Part shown: positions 18,035-26,193 of the stretch, piece after piece
How positions within the stretch are numbered: the stretch's first letter is position 1
Layout: the number at the start of each line of letters is the position of its first letter
Source: Rhizobium sp. BK376
Lineage (GTDB): Bacteria; Pseudomonadota; Alphaproteobacteria; Rhizobiales; Rhizobiaceae
Assembly: GCF_004341625.1 (NCBI RefSeq)
Contig: NZ_SLZG01000006.1
Span: 124,001-188,000, forward strand
DNA: 64,000 bases
Direction: 5' to 3'
The notes under the pieces: generated by a model
What the model was told of the DNA's origin: nothing
Seen by the model: only the letters and a program-made list of their open reading frames with translations
Database searches by the model: none
Position numbers and translations under genes: made by a program

Positions 18035-18629
18035 GCCAGGCCCTCAGGAAACCGATACCGATGCCAACAGGCGCCAGAACGCCGACAAGCGCGATTGCGG
18101 AGAAATGGAAGACGCCGCCGGCCAGGGCTGCTATGAAAAGCACGCCGGAAAACCAGTCGCGATAGGCATGGCGGGCGGCGCGATACCCCACCGACAGCGA
18201 GAGACCCGCAGCAGCCGTCGCAAGACCGGCAAGCAACGCGCCGATGACAGGATTGGCGCTCAGCCGTAAAAGCGACCCGCCGATAAGTACGATGATAACG
18301 GCCGGCGGCACGACCACGGCGGCCAGCGCGACAAGCGCCCCGGCGATCCCGCGCTGCTGGTAGCCCAGCCAAAGCGCCAGGTTGGCGATATTGACGCCAG
18401 GCATCGCCTGGCTGACCGCAAGACCGGAAAGGAACTCGTCTTCGCTCAACCAGCGTCTGGCAACGACAAGCTCCGCATGCAGCATGCCATTGACGCCGTT
18501 GCCGATGCTTGTCACCCCGAGCTTGGTGAAGACGATGAGAAGGGTCCAAAGGCTGGGCGCTCCACCCTGCGGCGCATTATCTCTCGCCGTTCGCCCCGTC
18601 TCGTTCTCGATTTCAACCGAGATTTGCAC
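18021..18629 (-). CDS. Short CHR-family (chromate transporter) protein, first of pair 1
   Basis: A 202-residue CHR half-protein with LGVTSIGNG (family FGGG position altered to IGNG) and AMPGVNIANLALWLGY. I start it at a GTG (18629) preceded by GGAG; the long upstream open frame runs antisense to the GntR gene and cannot be part of it. It is divergent from GntR paralogue 2 with site C between them, an arrangement repeated for pair 2 at 31490. Confidence 0.83.
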   Translation of the reverse strand: MQISVEIENETGRTARDNAPQGGAPSLWTLLIVFTKLGVTSIGNGVNGMLHAELVVARRWLSEDEFLSGLAVSQAMPGVNIANLALWLGYQQRGIAGALVALAAVVVPPAVIIVLIGGSLLRLSANPVIGALLAGLATAAAGLSLSVGYRAARHAYRDWFSGVLFIAALAGGVFHFSAIALVGVLAPVGIGIGFLRAWREGR

Positions 18630-18691
18630 AGAATCCGACTCCGTGGGAAAATGCGTCTCGCGCTCACCCGGCCCAGACTGGAACCGCGAGG

Positions 18692-18708
18692 GTTTGTTGA
18701 CAGTTGCC
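18692..18708 (+). promoter_or_regulatory. Cluster motif, site C (GntR 2 / CHR pair 1)
   Basis: GTTTGTTGACAGTTGCC shares the TGTTGACA core with sites A, B and D (11 of 17 positions with A). TTGACA begins 36 bp before the GntR ATG, where a -35 hexamer would sit if the transcript began at the start codon. Confidence 0.4.
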
Positions 18709-18732
18709 AGTAAATGATGGATTGGCCTTTTC

Positions 18733-19404
18733 ATGAACACTGAGCTCGAATTTTTAAAGAAGCATTCGCTAAGCAGCCTGGTCCGCCGCGAGTTGGAAAA
18801 ACTGATCCTCTCGGGTGAATTCGCGCCGGGTGAAAGGCTGAACGAATATGCGCTCGCCGCGCGCTTTTCCGTGAGCCGGGGTCCGGTTCGCGAGGCCTGC
18901 CGCGCGCTTGCGGAAAAAGGCCTGCTCGACCTTATTCCCAATCGCGGCGTGTTCATGCGGACGATAGATGAAAGCAATGCGGCGGCTCTCTATGACGTCC
19001 GCGCGGGCATCTTTGCCTCCGCCGTCCGCCTGCTGGCGACCAAGATCACGCCCGAGCAACTGGCTGTGCTGGACGGGTTGCTGCAAGGCATGGACAAGGC
19101 GGCCGCCACGCAGTCGCTCGACGAATACTATCCGCTCAACCTGGAATTCCACGACTCCCTGATGCGTTTTGCCGGCAACAGCCGCCTGCACAGCCTTTAC
19201 GGCGAGCTGATCCGGGAGCTGCATCTCTTTCGCGAACGAGCGCTGCTTCACGATGGCGGTCTTGCCGTATCGAATGCCGAGCACCGCCGGATTGTTGCAG
19301 CCCTGCGGGCGCGGGACCCGGCCGCCGCTACGGAGGAAGCGTTCAATCACGTGCTGAGCGGCAAGGTGCGTATGGCTATACCGGATACGCACGCGCCGAA
19401 ATAA
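18733..19404 (+). CDS. GntR/FadR-family regulator, paralogue 2 of three
   Basis: A 223-residue FCD-type regulator (FAPGERLNEYALAARFSVSRGP in the wing-helix domain, IPNRGVFMRT, then FCD). It is a close paralogue of the GntR genes at 12440 and 30648. There is no ribosome site before the ATG (CCTTTTCATG) and the -35-like TTGACA lies at -36, so translation may be leaderless. It is divergent from CHR pair 1 and is likely to control that pair and itself. Confidence 0.88.
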   Translation: MNTELEFLKKHSLSSLVRRELEKLILSGEFAPGERLNEYALAARFSVSRGPVREACRALAEKGLLDLIPNRGVFMRTIDESNAAALYDVRAGIFASAVRLLATKITPEQLAVLDGLLQGMDKAAATQSLDEYYPLNLEFHDSLMRFAGNSRLHSLYGELIRELHLFRERALLHDGGLAVSNAEHRRIVAALRARDPAAATEEAFNHVLSGKVRMAIPDTHAPK

Positions 19405-19441
19405 CGGCGTCGTTGGCATTACAACCTCTCTCCTCCGCATA

Positions 19442-19489
19442 GGGACACGCAACTTTTGCCGGATTGGAACGGCTCAAATTGCGTGCCCC
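19442..19489. terminator. Possible hairpin between convergent GntR 2 and dehydrogenase
   Basis: CACGCAA (19446-19452) and TTGCGTG (19479-19485) form a 7-bp stem extended by GGG/CCC flanks with a bulge, around a 26-base loop. No T-run. It sits in the 92-bp convergent spacer, so a weak bidirectional terminator is plausible. Confidence 0.3.
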
Positions 19490-19496
19490 GTCGTCA

Positions 19497-20570
19497 TTAG
19501 AGCGCGCTTGCGATAGCCGCTCCACATTCCTTCGTATTCGCCGAACCGCCGAGATCGCGTGTTCGCAGCGATGGGTCTGCCAGAACCTTCTCGATTGCCG
19601 CGACGATGGCAGCCGCCGCCTCGGGATGACCGAGATGGTCGAGCATCATCGCAGCCGACCAGATCTGGCCGACCGGATTGGCGATGCCCTTGCCGGCGAT
19701 ATCAGGGGCCGAGCCATGCACCGGCTCGAAGAGCGACGGGAACTTGCGTTCCGGATTGATGTTGGCGCTCGGCGCAATGCCGATTGTCCCGGTGCAGGCA
19801 GGGCCGAGATCGGACAGGATATCGCCGAACAGATTGGACGCGACGACGACGTCGAACCAATCCGGATGCAGCACGAACTGCGCCGTCAGAATGTCGATGT
19901 GATATTTGTCCCAGGTGACATCGGGATAGGATTTGGCCATCTCCACGACACGTTCGTCCCAATAGGGCATGCTGATCGAGATGCCGTTCGACTTTGTCGC
20001 CGAGGTCAGATGCTTGCGGTTTCGCGTCGCCGCCAGCTCGAACGCAAACTTGAGCACGCGATCGACGCCGATACGCGTCATCACGGTTTCCTGAACGACG
20101 ACCTCCCGCTCCGTTCCCGGGAAGATGCGGCCGCCGATGGACGAATATTCGCCTTCGGTGTTTTCACGCACGACCCAGAAATCGATGTCGCCAGGCGCGC
20201 GACCCGCAAGCGGGCTCGGCACACCCGGCATCAGCCGGACTGGCCGGAGGTTCACGTACTGGTCGAACTCGCGCCGGAACTGCAGAAGAGAGCCCCATAG
20301 CGAAATATGGTCGGGAACAGTGTCCGGCCAGCCGACCGCGCCGAAAAAGATCGCGTCATGCGAGCCGATCTTTTCCTTCCAGTCGTCGGGCAGCATTTTG
20401 CCGTGGCTGAGATAGTAGTCTTGGGAGGCGAAATCGAACCAGTCGAACTGCATCGCAATGTCAAAGCGCGCCGCTACCTTTTCCAGAACGCGCACGCCCT
20501 CGGGAACGACTTCCTTGCCGATCCCATCACCGGGGATGACTGCGATGCGAAAGCTGTTGGATTGTGACAT
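19497..20570 (-). CDS. Tartrate/D-malate dehydrogenase family (isopropylmalate dehydrogenase superfamily)
   Basis: A 357-residue NAD- and metal-dependent beta-decarboxylating dehydrogenase. Seen are PGDGIGKEVVPEG near the N-terminus, the substrate-loop arginines in QFRREFDQYVNLRPVR, VVRENTEGEYSSIGG, the metal-site region SNLFGDILSDLG, and [14 protein letters not shown]. The ENTEGEY and LRPVR patterns fit TtuC/DmlA better than LeuB. It oxidises a 2-hydroxy dicarboxylate such as tartrate or D-malate. It is downstream of pdxA2-like on the same strand (36-bp gap), so one transcript is likely. Confidence 0.85.
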   Translation of the reverse strand: MSQSNSFRIAVIPGDGIGKEVVPEGVRVLEKVAARFDIAMQFDWFDFASQDYYLSHGKMLPDDWKEKIGSHDAIFFGAVGWPDTVPDHISLWGSLLQFRREFDQYVNLRPVRLMPGVPSPLAGRAPGDIDFWVVRENTEGEYSSIGGRIFPGTEREVVVQETVMTRIGVDRVLKFAFELAATRNRKHLTSATKSNGISISMPYWDERVVEMAKSYPDVTWDKYHIDILTAQFVLHPDWFDVVVASNLFGDILSDLGPACTGTIGIAPSANINPERKFPSLFEPVHGSAPDIAGKGIANPVGQIWSAAMMLDHLGHPEAAAAIVAAIEKVLADPSLRTRDLGGSANTKECGAAIASAL

Positions 20571-20606
20571 CGATGCTTGTCCAAGGATTTCAGTTGAATG
20601 GAAATG

Positions 20607-21644
20607 CTAGTTTGCCGCTGCGTTTCGCTTGCGTCCCGCAAGCTGCGCTGCAAGACGCACCGCGCTCTCAAGGGCGCCGGTAGAGGCGACACCCTTGCCG
20701 ACGATATCGAAGGCGGTTCCATGCGCGGGCGTCGTGAAAACGGTGTCGAGACCGGCGGTAACCGTCACGCCGCGATTAAAGCCGCGGAGCTTCGTCGCGA
20801 TCTGTCCCTGGTCGTGATACATCGCAACAACGCTGTCATACTCGCCGGCAAATGCCTTGATGTAGACGGTGTCCGATGGAAACGGACCCTTGCAATCGAT
20901 GCCGGTTTCGGCAGCAGCGCGAACGGCTGGACCGATCAGGTCGATCTCCTCCCGGCCGAAAAGCCCGTTTTCCCCGGCATGGGGATTGAGGGCTGCAACT
21001 GCAATGCGGGGATTTTCGATGCCTGCGAGCTGCATCGTGCGGTTTACCAGTTCGATCGCCTCGATGATGCTGTCGTGTGTGATCATGTCGAGCGCCGTGC
21101 GCAGCGAGACATGCGAGGTGACGCGCGACATCCACTGCCCGTCGAGCACATTCATCTCCGAGAAATAGCCTTTGTGCTCCAGGAGATGGGCAAACATCTT
21201 GTGCTCGTCGGGGAACTTCCAGCCCCCGGCATGCAGAGCCGCCTTATTCAGCGGCGCAAAAGTAATCGCTTCGAATTTCCCCTCGAGCGACTGCCGTATG
21301 GCTGCCGCCAACGTATCGCCCGTCAGCTTCCCGGATTCCGGTGAAACTTCCCCACGCGGGAGCGTTTGCGGATCAATATTGCCGAGATCGATGACAGGTG
21401 TCTCCGGCGCGGTCCAATCGATCTCGGCCGCATCCGCCACCTTTTTCACCGACAGATGCACGCCGGCGTCGCGCGCGCCCATTTCCAGCACGCGCAGATC
21501 ACCGAATACCGCAATGCGCGCAACATCCGTCAGGCGGCGATCGGACACCACGCGGGCGACCAGCTCCGGACCGATCCCGGTCATGTCACCCAAGAGAAGC
21601 GCAAGTCGAGGAAGTGTAGTTGGGGCGTAAGATGTGCTCGCCAT
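20607..21644 (-). CDS. PdxA2-like 4-phospho-hydroxyacid dehydrogenase
   Basis: A 345-residue member of the 4-hydroxythreonine-4-phosphate dehydrogenase family: LLGDMTGIGPELVARV at the N-terminus, NPHAGENGLFG in the middle, YHDQGQIATKLRGF and TTPAHGTAFDIVGKG near the end. The metal histidines of the family are in place. The context and divergence suggest the PdxA2 group, which oxidises D-threonate- or D-erythronate-4-phosphate, rather than vitamin B6 synthesis. The DUF1537 kinase that normally supplies its substrate is absent here. The start MASTSYAPT lies 32 codons inside a longer open frame. Confidence 0.85.
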   Translation of the reverse strand: MASTSYAPTTLPRLALLLGDMTGIGPELVARVVSDRRLTDVARIAVFGDLRVLEMGARDAGVHLSVKKVADAAEIDWTAPETPVIDLGNIDPQTLPRGEVSPESGKLTGDTLAAAIRQSLEGKFEAITFAPLNKAALHAGGWKFPDEHKMFAHLLEHKGYFSEMNVLDGQWMSRVTSHVSLRTALDMITHDSIIEAIELVNRTMQLAGIENPRIAVAALNPHAGENGLFGREEIDLIGPAVRAAAETGIDCKGPFPSDTVYIKAFAGEYDSVVAMYHDQGQIATKLRGFNRGVTVTAGLDTVFTTPAHGTAFDIVGKGVASTGALESAVRLAAQLAGRKRNAAAN

Positions 21645-21722
21645 GAAATGATCCCTACAGAAGGACGGCTTCGAACTCGTCTTCTGGAATGTTGAGGCGA
21701 ACGAATAAAAAGTCAACTGAAA

Positions 21723-21739
21723 ACTGTTGACAATTTTCA
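21723..21739 (+). promoter_or_regulatory. Cluster motif, site B (hydrolase / pdxA2 divergent region)
   Basis: AACTGTTGACAATTTTC, identical over 17 bp to site A on the other strand at 17422-17438. It lies 43 bp upstream of the dehalogenase-like gene (ATG 21782) and 79 bp upstream of pdxA2. A minus-strand promoter (TTGACT-N17-AACATT) adjoins it on the pdxA2 side, so one bound regulator could cover both promoters. Confidence 0.55.
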
Positions 21740-21781
21740 AGAGGACGACGACGATACCTCTGCCATCTCGTGGAGGAACGC

Positions 21782-22744
21782 ATGGTAGATCAGATTCAGA
21801 CCGCGATGCCGTCGGAAATGCCGGCTCTCGAAACCAACCATAAAAGCCTCATGGAAGGCTTCTCCTATCGCCGCATCAAGACCCGCGGCGCGGAGATCAA
21901 TGTCGCGATGGCCGGCAACGGTCCACCGCTGCTGCTCATTCACGGAAATCCTCTGACGCATGTCAGCTGGCACTGCATCGCGCCGTCGCTGGCAAAGAGC
22001 TTTACCGTCGTTGCCATGGATATCAGGGGTTACGGCGACAGCTCGAAGCCAGATGGCGGGCCTGACCATGCCGCCTATTCCTTCCGCGCGATGGGCGAAG
22101 ATGCCTTCGATGTCATGACCGAGCTGGGCTTCGAAAAATTTGCCCTCGCCGGTCATGATCGCGGCGCCCGCGTCGGCTTTCGAATGGCTCTCGATGAGCC
22201 AAACAGAGTGACCCGCTTCTGCGCTCTCGACATCATCCCGACCTACCACCTGCTGACGAACGTTACGCTCGGCTGGGGGCTGGAGAGCTATCACTGGTTC
22301 TTCATGGCACAGAAGGAGCCCTTCCCCGAGAAGCTCATCTGCGCCGATCTCGACTATTACATCAACTACAAGCTCAACAAGAAGGGCGTCGGCCTGCAGA
22401 TCTTCACGCCCGAGGCGTTCAAGGAATATGCGCGCTGCACGACGCCGGAACAGATCCACGCCGTCTGCGAGGATTATCGGGCAACCGTCACCCTCGATCT
22501 CGCGCTTGATACCGAGGATTTCGGCAAGAAGAAGATCCAGTGCCCTGTCCTGGTCCTTTGGGGCAGCAACAGCCATGTTGGCCGCCACCTGAAGCCGATC
22601 GAGGCCTGGTCTCCCTGGGCCCCCGATCTTAGAGGGTGGGCAATCCCGACCGGCCACTACCCGGCCGAACATCGACCGGATCTGGTCTATGACGCCTTCT
22701 GGTCGTTCTTCACCGGCAAGGAACCGAAACCCTATCAGGAGTAG
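21782..22744 (+). CDS. Haloacetate/fluoroacetate dehalogenase-like alpha/beta hydrolase
   Basis: A 320-residue alpha/beta hydrolase with oxyanion motif HGNPLTH. The nucleophile elbow GHDRGAR contains Asp126, the carboxylate-binding pair is Arg127/Arg130, Asp150 is in LDIIPTY, the halide-pocket pair is His171-Trp172, and the catalytic base is His292 in GHYPAEH. Residue spacing (126, 127, 130, 150, 171, 172) equals that of the structurally known fluoroacetate dehalogenase (110, 111, 114, 134, 155, 156). The start at ATG 21782 has GTGGAGGAACGC ahead. Reaction: hydrolytic release of halide from a short 2-haloacid. The true substrate in this cluster is unproven. Confidence 0.82.
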   Translation: MVDQIQTAMPSEMPALETNHKSLMEGFSYRRIKTRGAEINVAMAGNGPPLLLIHGNPLTHVSWHCIAPSLAKSFTVVAMDIRGYGDSSKPDGGPDHAAYSFRAMGEDAFDVMTELGFEKFALAGHDRGARVGFRMALDEPNRVTRFCALDIIPTYHLLTNVTLGWGLESYHWFFMAQKEPFPEKLICADLDYYINYKLNKKGVGLQIFTPEAFKEYARCTTPEQIHAVCEDYRATVTLDLALDTEDFGKKKIQCPVLVLWGSNSHVGRHLKPIEAWSPWAPDLRGWAIPTGHYPAEHRPDLVYDAFWSFFTGKEPKPYQE

Positions 22745-22786
22745 CAGCGGCATCCTGTCCCTTTGCGGGAGACCGTTGCAACATGC

Positions 22787-22805
22787 GGGTGTCCAAAAGA
22801 CACCC
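22787..22805 (+). terminator. Small hairpin after the hydrolase gene
   Basis: GGGTGTC-caaaa-GACACCC, a 7-bp perfect stem 43 bp after the hydrolase stop, directly upstream of the stronger terminator. No T-run of its own. Confidence 0.4.
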
Positions 22806-22815
22806 ATAAAGAAGA

Positions 22816-22856
22816 AGAGCGGCGCGGGACAATCAATCCCGCGCCGCTCTGTTTTT
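22816..22856. terminator. Strong bidirectional terminator between convergent operons
   Basis: A perfect 14-bp GC-rich stem (22816-22829 with 22837-22850) and a 7-base loop. It is followed by GTTTTT on the plus strand and by TCTTCTTCTTT on the minus strand. It serves both the plus-strand hydrolase and the minus-strand eight-gene operon ending at 22905. Confidence 0.85.
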
Positions 22857-22904
22857 CCTGCCGGGATCGCCGAGGGAACGAGCGATCCCGGCAAGGTCAA
22901 TATT

Positions 22905-23975
22905 TCAGGCCCCACCCGAAACTATCTGCGATCTGATCGCCGCACCCATCTGGCTCGTCGACGCCGTGCCGCCGAGATCGGGGGTGACCTGATCCCGGGT
23001 CTCGATCACGTGATCGGTTGCCCGCTTGATCAGTTCTGCAGCGGCCACCGCTTTGGGCTCCTGCTTCTTCCGGCCGAGCCAGTCGAGCAGCATCGCGCCG
23101 GAAATGATCATGGCGAAGGGATTGGCGATGCCCTTACCGGCGATATCAGGTGCCGAGCCATGAGTCGCCTGCGCCATTGCCAGGTTAGGCCCGGCGCAAA
23201 GTCCGGGCGCCATGCCGAGACCGCCGACGAGACCGGCCGCTTCGTCGGAGAGAATGTCGCCGAACATGTTTGTCGTGACCACGACGTCATACTGCTGCGG
23301 CTTCATTGCCAGCCGCATCGCAAACGTGTCGACCATGGTTTCCTGATATTCGACTTCAGGGAATTCCGCGGCGACCCTGCGGCACTCTTCTGCGAACATG
23401 CCGCAGCCGAGCTTGAAGACAGTGTCCTTGTGAACAGCCGTCAGCTTCTTCCGCCGGGCCTGGGCGAGTTCGAAGGCGGCGCGAGCCACCTTCGAAGAGC
23501 CCTGCCGGGTGATGACGCGAACCGAGATCGTCATGTCCTCGCTCGGACGGAACTCTCCCGACCCTGCAACGACGTTACGATCCGGCTGAAATCCCTCGTT
23601 GTTCTCCCGGACGATGACGAGATCGACGTCCTGGTGAACGCAAGGCAGGCTCCTGTAGGAGCGCGCCGGACGGATATTGGCGTAAAGATCGAAATGCTTG
23701 CGCAGGATGGGATGCGGGTTTATGGCCGCCGGATTTTTCGGATAGGCCTGATGGCCGATCGGTCCGAGCACCCAGCCATCCAGCTTGGACAGGCGATCCA
23801 GCGTATCGCCGGGCATGCTCGTGCCGAGTTCGTCATAGGCCTTGCGACCGATGGGCAGGTTTTCCCATTCTATGCCGAGCCCCACTCTCTCGGCCGCTGC
23901 CCGCATGACAGCCACCGTCTCCGGAACGATCTCGTGGCCGATATCGTCACCATTGAGAACACCAATCTTCAGCAT
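22905..23975 (-). CDS. Isocitrate/isopropylmalate-type dehydrogenase
   Basis: A 356-residue beta-decarboxylating dehydrogenase distinct from the one at 19497. It has [14 protein letters not shown] (glycine-rich first loop altered from PGDGIG), [28 protein letters not shown] (where TtuC has ENTEGEYSS) and [18 protein letters not shown]. The substrate-loop change suggests a different 2-hydroxy or 3-carboxy acid. The start MLKIGVLNG at 23975 is 14 bp after the MmgE stop. It is the last gene of the operon read from 31340. Confidence 0.85.
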   Translation of the reverse strand: MLKIGVLNGDDIGHEIVPETVAVMRAAAERVGLGIEWENLPIGRKAYDELGTSMPGDTLDRLSKLDGWVLGPIGHQAYPKNPAAINPHPILRKHFDLYANIRPARSYRSLPCVHQDVDLVIVRENNEGFQPDRNVVAGSGEFRPSEDMTISVRVITRQGSSKVARAAFELAQARRKKLTAVHKDTVFKLGCGMFAEECRRVAAEFPEVEYQETMVDTFAMRLAMKPQQYDVVVTTNMFGDILSDEAAGLVGGLGMAPGLCAGPNLAMAQATHGSAPDIAGKGIANPFAMIISGAMLLDWLGRKKQEPKAVAAAELIKRATDHVIETRDQVTPDLGGTASTSQMGAAIRSQIVSGGA

Positions 23976-23989
23976 CAGACTGCCCTCGC

Positions 23990-25342
23990 CTAATTCTTCT
24001 TCGAGAGGTTTGCGCCGGTGCGGGCAATCTCGCCAACATCCGAAAGACCTTCCAATGCCCAGCAAAGCTGAATGAGCTTGGCCGTAACATCTGCGCCAAC
24101 GACCGGCTCGGACAGATGGGTGAACTTGGCTTCAAGATCGGCGTCGCTCATCGGCCGCTCCAGGCTGCCGATCGCGTGTGCGACGTGCTTTTCGATGATG
24201 GTGCCGTCACGCTTCGTCAGACGGATCTTTACTTCGTCTTCGCGAATGCTGGAGCTTGCCGAGGCAGTGATGCGATCACGCAGCGCAATGACTTCAGGGT
24301 TGGCGACCACGGCGTCATCGTATTCCGTTTCGCCGGCAGCGCCATGGATGATGGCGACTGCGCAGGAGTGATAGACGCTGAACTTGCCTTCGAGGCCGGT
24401 GCGCGGCGTCTTCTTGCCTGTCAGTTCCAGAACCAGCGGGTGAACTTCGAGCTCGATCGAGGCGATATCCTCGGCGACCAAGCCGTTCTCGTTGCGCAGC
24501 TGGACGCAGCCGTCAATCGACGGATGGATGACGATGCCGCAGGCAAAGGGCTTGTAAGTGTTGAGGCTGATTTCGAAATGATCGCCAAGTCCTTCGGTAA
24601 TCTCGCCGAAATTCCGGGCCGTCGACATGACATGGGCAAAGCCGCGCGGAGCTTCGATCACGCGGTCGGAGCTGGTGAAATTGCGCTTTGCGAGAAGCGC
24701 TGCCGTCAGACCATTCTGAGCGGCACGGCCGGGGTGGAAGCTCTTGCACATGGTGCCGAACATCTCGCGGAAGCCGGAAGATTGTGTGCCGGCGATACCG
24801 AGCGCCCAGACCATCTGCTGTTCGTTCAGGCCCAGGAGCTTGCCGGCTGCGGCAGCTGCGCCGAAGACGCCGGCGGTGCCGGTGATGTGCCAGCCGATAT
24901 CGTAGTGGGCGGGATAGACGGCATTGCCGATCCGGCATTCCGTTTCGACGCCGAGAATGAAGGCATGCAGGAAATCAACGCCGGATACCGGCTGATGTTC
25001 GGCCAGCGCCAGGATCGCAGCCGCCACCGGACCGGCCGGGTGGATGATCGTCTTCAGATGCGTGTCGTCGAAATCGAAGACGTGTCCGGAAATGCCGTTC
25101 AGCAGCGCAGCATTCAGGATATCGACACGCTCGCTACGGCCAAGCACCGTCGCCTGCTCCTGACCGAAGAAGGCGCCGAGCGCGTCGACCGTCCGATCGA
25201 GAGTCGGATGGATCGAACCGCCGACGGCACATCCGAGCCAGTTCAGGAATGAACGCAAAGCCTCGCGCTTGACGGCGGCCGGGACATCTTCCGGCTTGGC
25301 TTCGACAATATAGCGCGCAAGAATTCGTGTCACTTCAGTCAT
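23990..25342 (-). CDS. MmgE/PrpD-family protein, copy 2
   Basis: A 450-residue member of the family that includes 2-methylcitrate dehydratase, cis-aconitate decarboxylase and the Agrobacterium iminodisuccinate epimerase. Typical stretches are present: FDDTHLKTIIHPAGPVAAAILA, GVETECRIGNAVYPAHY, GWHITGTAGVFGAAAAAGKLLGL, MFGTMCKSFHPGRAAQNGL and YKPFACGIVIHP. AGAGGAAAA precedes the ATG. The substrate is probably a di- or tricarboxylate imported by TctABC. It differs enough from the copy at 26190 that the two may catalyse successive steps. Confidence 0.87.
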   Translation of the reverse strand: MTEVTRILARYIVEAKPEDVPAAVKREALRSFLNWLGCAVGGSIHPTLDRTVDALGAFFGQEQATVLGRSERVDILNAALLNGISGHVFDFDDTHLKTIIHPAGPVAAAILALAEHQPVSGVDFLHAFILGVETECRIGNAVYPAHYDIGWHITGTAGVFGAAAAAGKLLGLNEQQMVWALGIAGTQSSGFREMFGTMCKSFHPGRAAQNGLTAALLAKRNFTSSDRVIEAPRGFAHVMSTARNFGEITEGLGDHFEISLNTYKPFACGIVIHPSIDGCVQLRNENGLVAEDIASIELEVHPLVLELTGKKTPRTGLEGKFSVYHSCAVAIIHGAAGETEYDDAVVANPEVIALRDRITASASSSIREDEVKIRLTKRDGTIIEKHVAHAIGSLERPMSDADLEAKFTHLSEPVVGADVTAKLIQLCWALEGLSDVGEIARTGANLSKKN

Positions 25343-25437
25343 GGATTTTCCTCTGCAGAGAATTTCAAACAAGGGTCAAGTGGCCGGCGTTTGCGCCAGC
25401 AACGATAAGGGTCGAATGGTGCAGCTGCGGACAGCCG

Positions 25438-26193
25438 TTACGGCATGAAGACGCCGCCGTTGGCGTGGATCGTCTGGCCGGTGATGTAGCGGGCGTCGGG
25501 GCTTGCCAGGAATTCGACAAGCGCTGCGATTTCACTGGGTTTTCCGCGACGCCCGACCAGCGGATTGTGCACGGCGTGATGGCTGGGCTCGGCGGCGGCC
25601 GAACGTCCGCGCACGGTGCCGATCATGCCCGGAACCACACAGTTTACAGTAATGCCGTCGGATGCCAGATCATGAGCAAGCGCGCGCGTCAGCCCGACAA
25701 GGCCAGTCTTGGCAGTCACCACATGGGCGCGGTTGGCGGCGCCCGTGTGCGCCGACATGCCGCCGATGTTGATGATCGCCGCATTGTCGGATTTCGAAAG
25801 CGCCGGCTGTGCTGCCTTTGACATCAGGAAGGCGCCGTCGAGAATAATGGAAAGCACCTCCCGCCATTCCTGAAAGCTGAGTTCAGCAAAGGGCGTCTCG
25901 CGGCGCACCGCCGCATTATTGACGAGGCAATCGATCCTTCCGAAGGCATCGAGTGCGCCCGATACAATCGCGGCAGCCCCCTCTTCGGACGAGACGTCAC
26001 CCTGAACGACCGTTGCCTTGCCGCCAGCCGAGCGTATTTCTTCTGCAACGCCCTCGGCCTCGCCGACCGAACTCAGCGTATTCACGACGATTGCCGCGCC
26101 CTCGGATGCAAGCCGCAATGCGATCTCGCGGCCGATGTTGCGGGCGGCACCGGTGACGACAGCAACACGGCCCTCAAGATTCCGCTCCGTCAC
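25438..26193 (-). CDS. SDR-fold protein lacking the catalytic Ser/Tyr
   Basis: A 251-residue classical-SDR-length protein. The cofactor motif TGAARNIG (14-21) and NNAAV (92-96) are intact. The active site is not: where NISS is expected the sequence reads NIGG (Gly145), and the YxxxK position reads V-V-T-A-K with Val158 for Tyr and Lys162 kept; His157 is adjacent. This SDR subgroup either uses another acid/base residue or has a non-redox or regulatory role. It overlaps the upstream MmgE gene by 4 bp, so it is made with it. Confidence 0.85.
   Translation of the reverse strand: MTERNLEGRVAVVTGAARNIGREIALRLASEGAAIVVNTLSSVGEAEGVAEEIRSAGGKATVVQGDVSSEEGAAAIVSGALDAFGRIDCLVNNAAVRRETPFAELSFQEWREVLSIILDGAFLMSKAAQPALSKSDNAAIINIGGMSAHTGAANRAHVVTAKTGLVGLTRALAHDLASDGITVNCVVPGMIGTVRGRSAAAEPSHHAVHNPLVGRRGKPSEIAALVEFLASPDARYITGQTIHANGGVFMP

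Noticed and set aside
17495-18629. Chromate resistance operon
   Set aside because: The family name alone does not show the substrate. No chrB or other resistance genes, and both CHR pairs sit in catabolic clusters.
18630-18977. N-terminal extension of the first CHR gene (pair 1)
   Set aside because: It would run antisense through the GntR promoter and gene; a GTG at 18629 with a GGAG site gives the normal family length.
22689-23993. Plus-strand open frame of 434 codons opposite the dehydrogenase
   Set aside because: It crosses a strong terminator and is antisense to a conserved dehydrogenase.
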